Assembly (NCBI GenBank): GCA_963808455.1
Contig: CAWEHT010000136.1
Location: forward strand, 1-40,594
DNA length: 40,594 nucleotides
Reading direction: 5' to 3'
Source of the DNA: CAWEHT01 sp963808455
GTDB taxonomy: Bacteria; Chloroflexota; Anaerolineae; CG2-30-64-16
Below the pieces are notes generated by a model. The model saw nothing but the letters and a program-made list of their open reading frames with translations. It searched no databases and had not been told where the DNA came from. This document shows positions 38,547 to 40,594 of this stretch, piece by piece (position 1 is the stretch's first letter; the number at the start of each line of letters is the position of its first letter). Position numbers and translations under genes: made by a program.

Positions 38547-40594
38547 CAGCCGCTACTGCCCGCTCGGGTTCCTTGCCTAAGGGCCTGCTGATGGCGCTGC
38601 AGCACGGCGAGGTGGCGCTCGCGCTGGCGACGGTGGTCATCATCGGCATGATGGTCGTCCCACTGCCTTCGTGGGTGCTTGATTTGCTGATCACCTGCAG
38701 CCTGAGCATCTCCATCACCGTGCTGTTGATCGCGTTGTCGGTGCAGGAGCCGCTCCAGTTCTCCGTTTTTCCGTCCCTGCTGCTGCTCGTCACGCTGTTC
38801 CGTCTGGCACTCAACATCTCATCCGCACGCCTGATCTTGTTGAACGGCTACGCCGGCCAGGTGATCCAGGCCTTTGGCAACTTCGTCATCGGTGGCAATT
38901 ACGTGGTTGGCATTGTGGTCTTCTTGCTGCTGATGATCATTCAGTTTGCCGTCATCACGAACGGTGCCGGTCGTGTAGCTGAAGTGGCAGCACGCTTCAC
39001 GCTCGACGCGATGCCCGGCAAGCAGATGAGCATCGACGCCGACCTGAACGCGGGCCTGATCACCGAGGCTGATGCGCGGCGCCGCCGCCGGATGATCGAG
39101 ACCGAGGCCGATTTCTATGGCGCCATGGACGGCGCCAGCAAGTTCGTCAAAGGTGATGCGATTGCGGGCGTCGCCATCATCATCGTCAACATCCTCGGCG
39201 GCTTTGCGATCGGCGTGCTCCAGAAAGGCATGTCGCTACCTGACGCCCTCCAGAACTACACTTTGCTGACGGTGGGTGACGGCCTGGTGGCGCAGATCCC
39301 GGCCCTGTTGGTGTCAACGGCTACAGGCATCATCGTGACCCGGGCCGCCTCCGAAGAGGGCATGGGCAACGATGTCCTCAAGCAACTGTTCGCCAACGCC
39401 AATGTGCTCGGCATTGTGGGTGGCATCCTGGCCACCTTTGGCCTGGTACCCGGCTTGCCCAAGCTACCGTTCTTTGCGCTGGCGGCGTTGCTCTTGGGCG
39501 GCTTCGCCATGTTGCGGAATCGAAGGAAGGCAGCGCCGGCCCCGGCAGCGGCGCCGGCAGCGCCAACCGCCGAACAACAGGCCGAAGATGTCTTCAACCT
39601 GATGAAAGTGGATCCCCTGGCCGTCGAGCTCGGTTATGCCCTGGTGCCGCTGGTAGATCAGGCCGCGGGCGGCAATCTACTGGATAGCGTCTCGGCGGTC
39701 CGGCGGCAGATTGCCCTCGATCTGGGTTTTGTGGTGCCCAGAATCCGCATTCGCGATAACCTCCGCCTGGCTCCCAATAGCTATGCCATTAAGCTGCGTG
39801 GCGAGGCGATCGCCGAGGGCGAGCTGCTGGTCAATCGCCTCCTGGCCATGCCAAGCGGCGGCCCCGCCCCGATTCCGGCCAGCCTGCATGGGGTGGACAC
39901 CCACGAGCCTGTCTATGGGTTGCCGGCGCTCTGGATCGACAAGCGTGAGAAAGAGCTGGCCGAGCTTGCCGGGTACACTACGGTGGACCCCTCTTCGGTC
40001 CTGACCACGCACCTGTCGGAGACGATCCGCGCGCACGCCGCAGAGCTCTTGACTCGTCCGGAGTTGCAAAAGCTACTGGATCATCTGGCCAAAGAATCGC
40101 CAGCCATCGTGCAGGAAGTGGGCCAGGACAGCTTGGGAATTCCATTGGTGCAGAGGGTATTGCAGAATCTTCTGCGCGAACGGGTATCGATTCGAGACCT
40201 CGACCTGATCCTGGAGCTCGTCTCCTCCAAGGGCAAGGAGACGCGCGACCCGGATTTCCTGAGCGAGCACGTGCGCCAGACTCTGGGCCGCGCAATCTGC
40301 AACCAGTACCGTGAGGGGAATGGCACGCTCTATGTGGTCACCATCGGCCCGATCGCCGAGCAGAATCTGGCCGAGAGCATCCAGCCGACGGATCAAGGCT
40401 TGATGGCGCAGTTGAGCCCCGAGCTGGCCGGGCAGCTGCTTCAGCGCATCGGTGACGAGGTCGAGAAGATGGCCCAGGCCGGCCACCAAGGTACTTTGTT
40501 GTGTAGCAGCCGTGTGCGACTGGCCCTGCGTCGTTTTGTGCACCGCACGTTGCCGCAAGTGGCGGTGCTGAGCTACGGAGAAGTTCCGGCCGGG
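38543..40594 (+). CDS. flhA: Flagellar export protein FlhA, 3' end outside window
   Basis: The frame is open for 684 codons to the window end with no stop. The start MTAATARSGSLPKGLLMALQ is followed by about eight membrane helices (25-310). The FHIPEP signature region is SLLLLVTLFRLALNISSARLILLNGY. A long Ala/Pro linker (about 330-348) leads into the cytoplasmic nonameric domain, with GYALVPLVDQA, RRQIALDLGFVVPRIRIRDNL, LPALWIDKREKELAELAGY and TLPQVAVLSYGEVP. FlhA is usually near 690-700 residues, so only the last few are missing. It binds chaperone-substrate complexes and channels protons with FlhB and the FliPQR gate. Confidence 0.95.
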   Translation, partial: MTAATARSGSLPKGLLMALQHGEVALALATVVIIGMMVVPLPSWVLDLLITCSLSISITVLLIALSVQEPLQFSVFPSLLLLVTLFRLALNISSARLILLNGYAGQVIQAFGNFVIGGNYVVGIVVFLLLMIIQFAVITNGAGRVAEVAARFTLDAMPGKQMSIDADLNAGLITEADARRRRRMIETEADFYGAMDGASKFVKGDAIAGVAIIIVNILGGFAIGVLQKGMSLPDALQNYTLLTVGDGLVAQIPALLVSTATGIIVTRAASEEGMGNDVLKQLFANANVLGIVGGILATFGLVPGLPKLPFFALAALLLGGFAMLRNRRKAAPAPAAAPAAPTAEQQAEDVFNLMKVDPLAVELGYALVPLVDQAAGGNLLDSVSAVRRQIALDLGFVVPRIRIRDNLRLAPNSYAIKLRGEAIAEGELLVNRLLAMPSGGPAPIPASLHGVDTHEPVYGLPALWIDKREKELAELAGYTTVDPSSVLTTHLSETIRAHAAELLTRPELQKLLDHLAKESPAIVQEVGQDSLGIPLVQRVLQNLLRERVSIRDLDLILELVSSKGKETRDPDFLSEHVRQTLGRAICNQYREGNGTLYVVTIGPIAEQNLAESIQPTDQGLMAQLSPELAGQLLQRIGDEVEKMAQAGHQGTLLCSSRVRLALRRFVHRTLPQVAVLSYGEVPAG

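Overview
The window is GC-rich bacterial chromosome, most likely from a motile member of the Chloroflexota. That placement is an inference. It rests on a LexA operator of the GAAC-N4-GTTC type known from Gram-positives and green non-sulfur bacteria, a two-domain nucleotidyltransferase/phosphomannomutase-like protein, a DUF6391-like protein next to mutS2 and holA, and a flagellar/chemotaxis set with CheC, CheD and CheX. No rRNA, tRNA or CRISPR array was seen.

Layout. 1-1377: an IS3-family insertion sequence cut by the left window edge. 1451-2275: a lone RpiR-type regulator with its own promoter. 2635-7265 (minus): a surface-glycan operon of two GT4 glycosyltransferases, a GT9 glycosyltransferase and a methyltransferase; its leader carries a promoter followed by an intrinsic-terminator-like hairpin. 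7511-11577 (minus): a phosphohexomutase and a nucleotidyltransferase/pseudo-mutase fusion, probably supplying sugar nucleotides. 11757-15922 (plus): mutS2, a DUF6391-like gene and holA, read from a promoter so close to mutS2 that the mRNA is probably leaderless. 15946-18333 (minus): a four-gene unit of lexA, an FtsK-like ATPase, a small membrane protein and a small unknown protein, behind a consensus promoter with two SOS boxes. 18646-20739 (minus): a MarR-controlled ABC-2 exporter.

20899-40594 is a motility island. A minus-strand chemotaxis operon (cheW, cheA, cheC, cheD, receiver, cheY, cheB, cheR, cheX, HDOD) is bracketed by two paralogous OmpR-type regulators on the plus strand. A plus-strand flagellar operon follows: flbD, motA, motB, fliL, fliM, fliN, fliO, fliP, fliQ, fliR, flhB, flhA, the last running off the window. 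Together they encode signal processing (CheA/CheW/CheY with CheB, CheR and CheD adaptation and CheC/CheX phosphatases), the stator (MotAB), part of the C-ring (FliM, FliN) and the export gate (FliOPQR-FlhBA).

Two points stand out. The SOS-controlled lexA/ftsK-like operon is the best candidate for an undescribed functional unit, and its LexA lacks the usual Ala-Gly self-cleavage site. Secondly, at least six genes (the pseudo-mutase fusion, a NarL-type regulator, an OmpR-type regulator, cheD, fliN, flhB) are each interrupted by small indels while both halves remain well conserved. This may be sequence error or recent decay and must be settled before biology is read into it.
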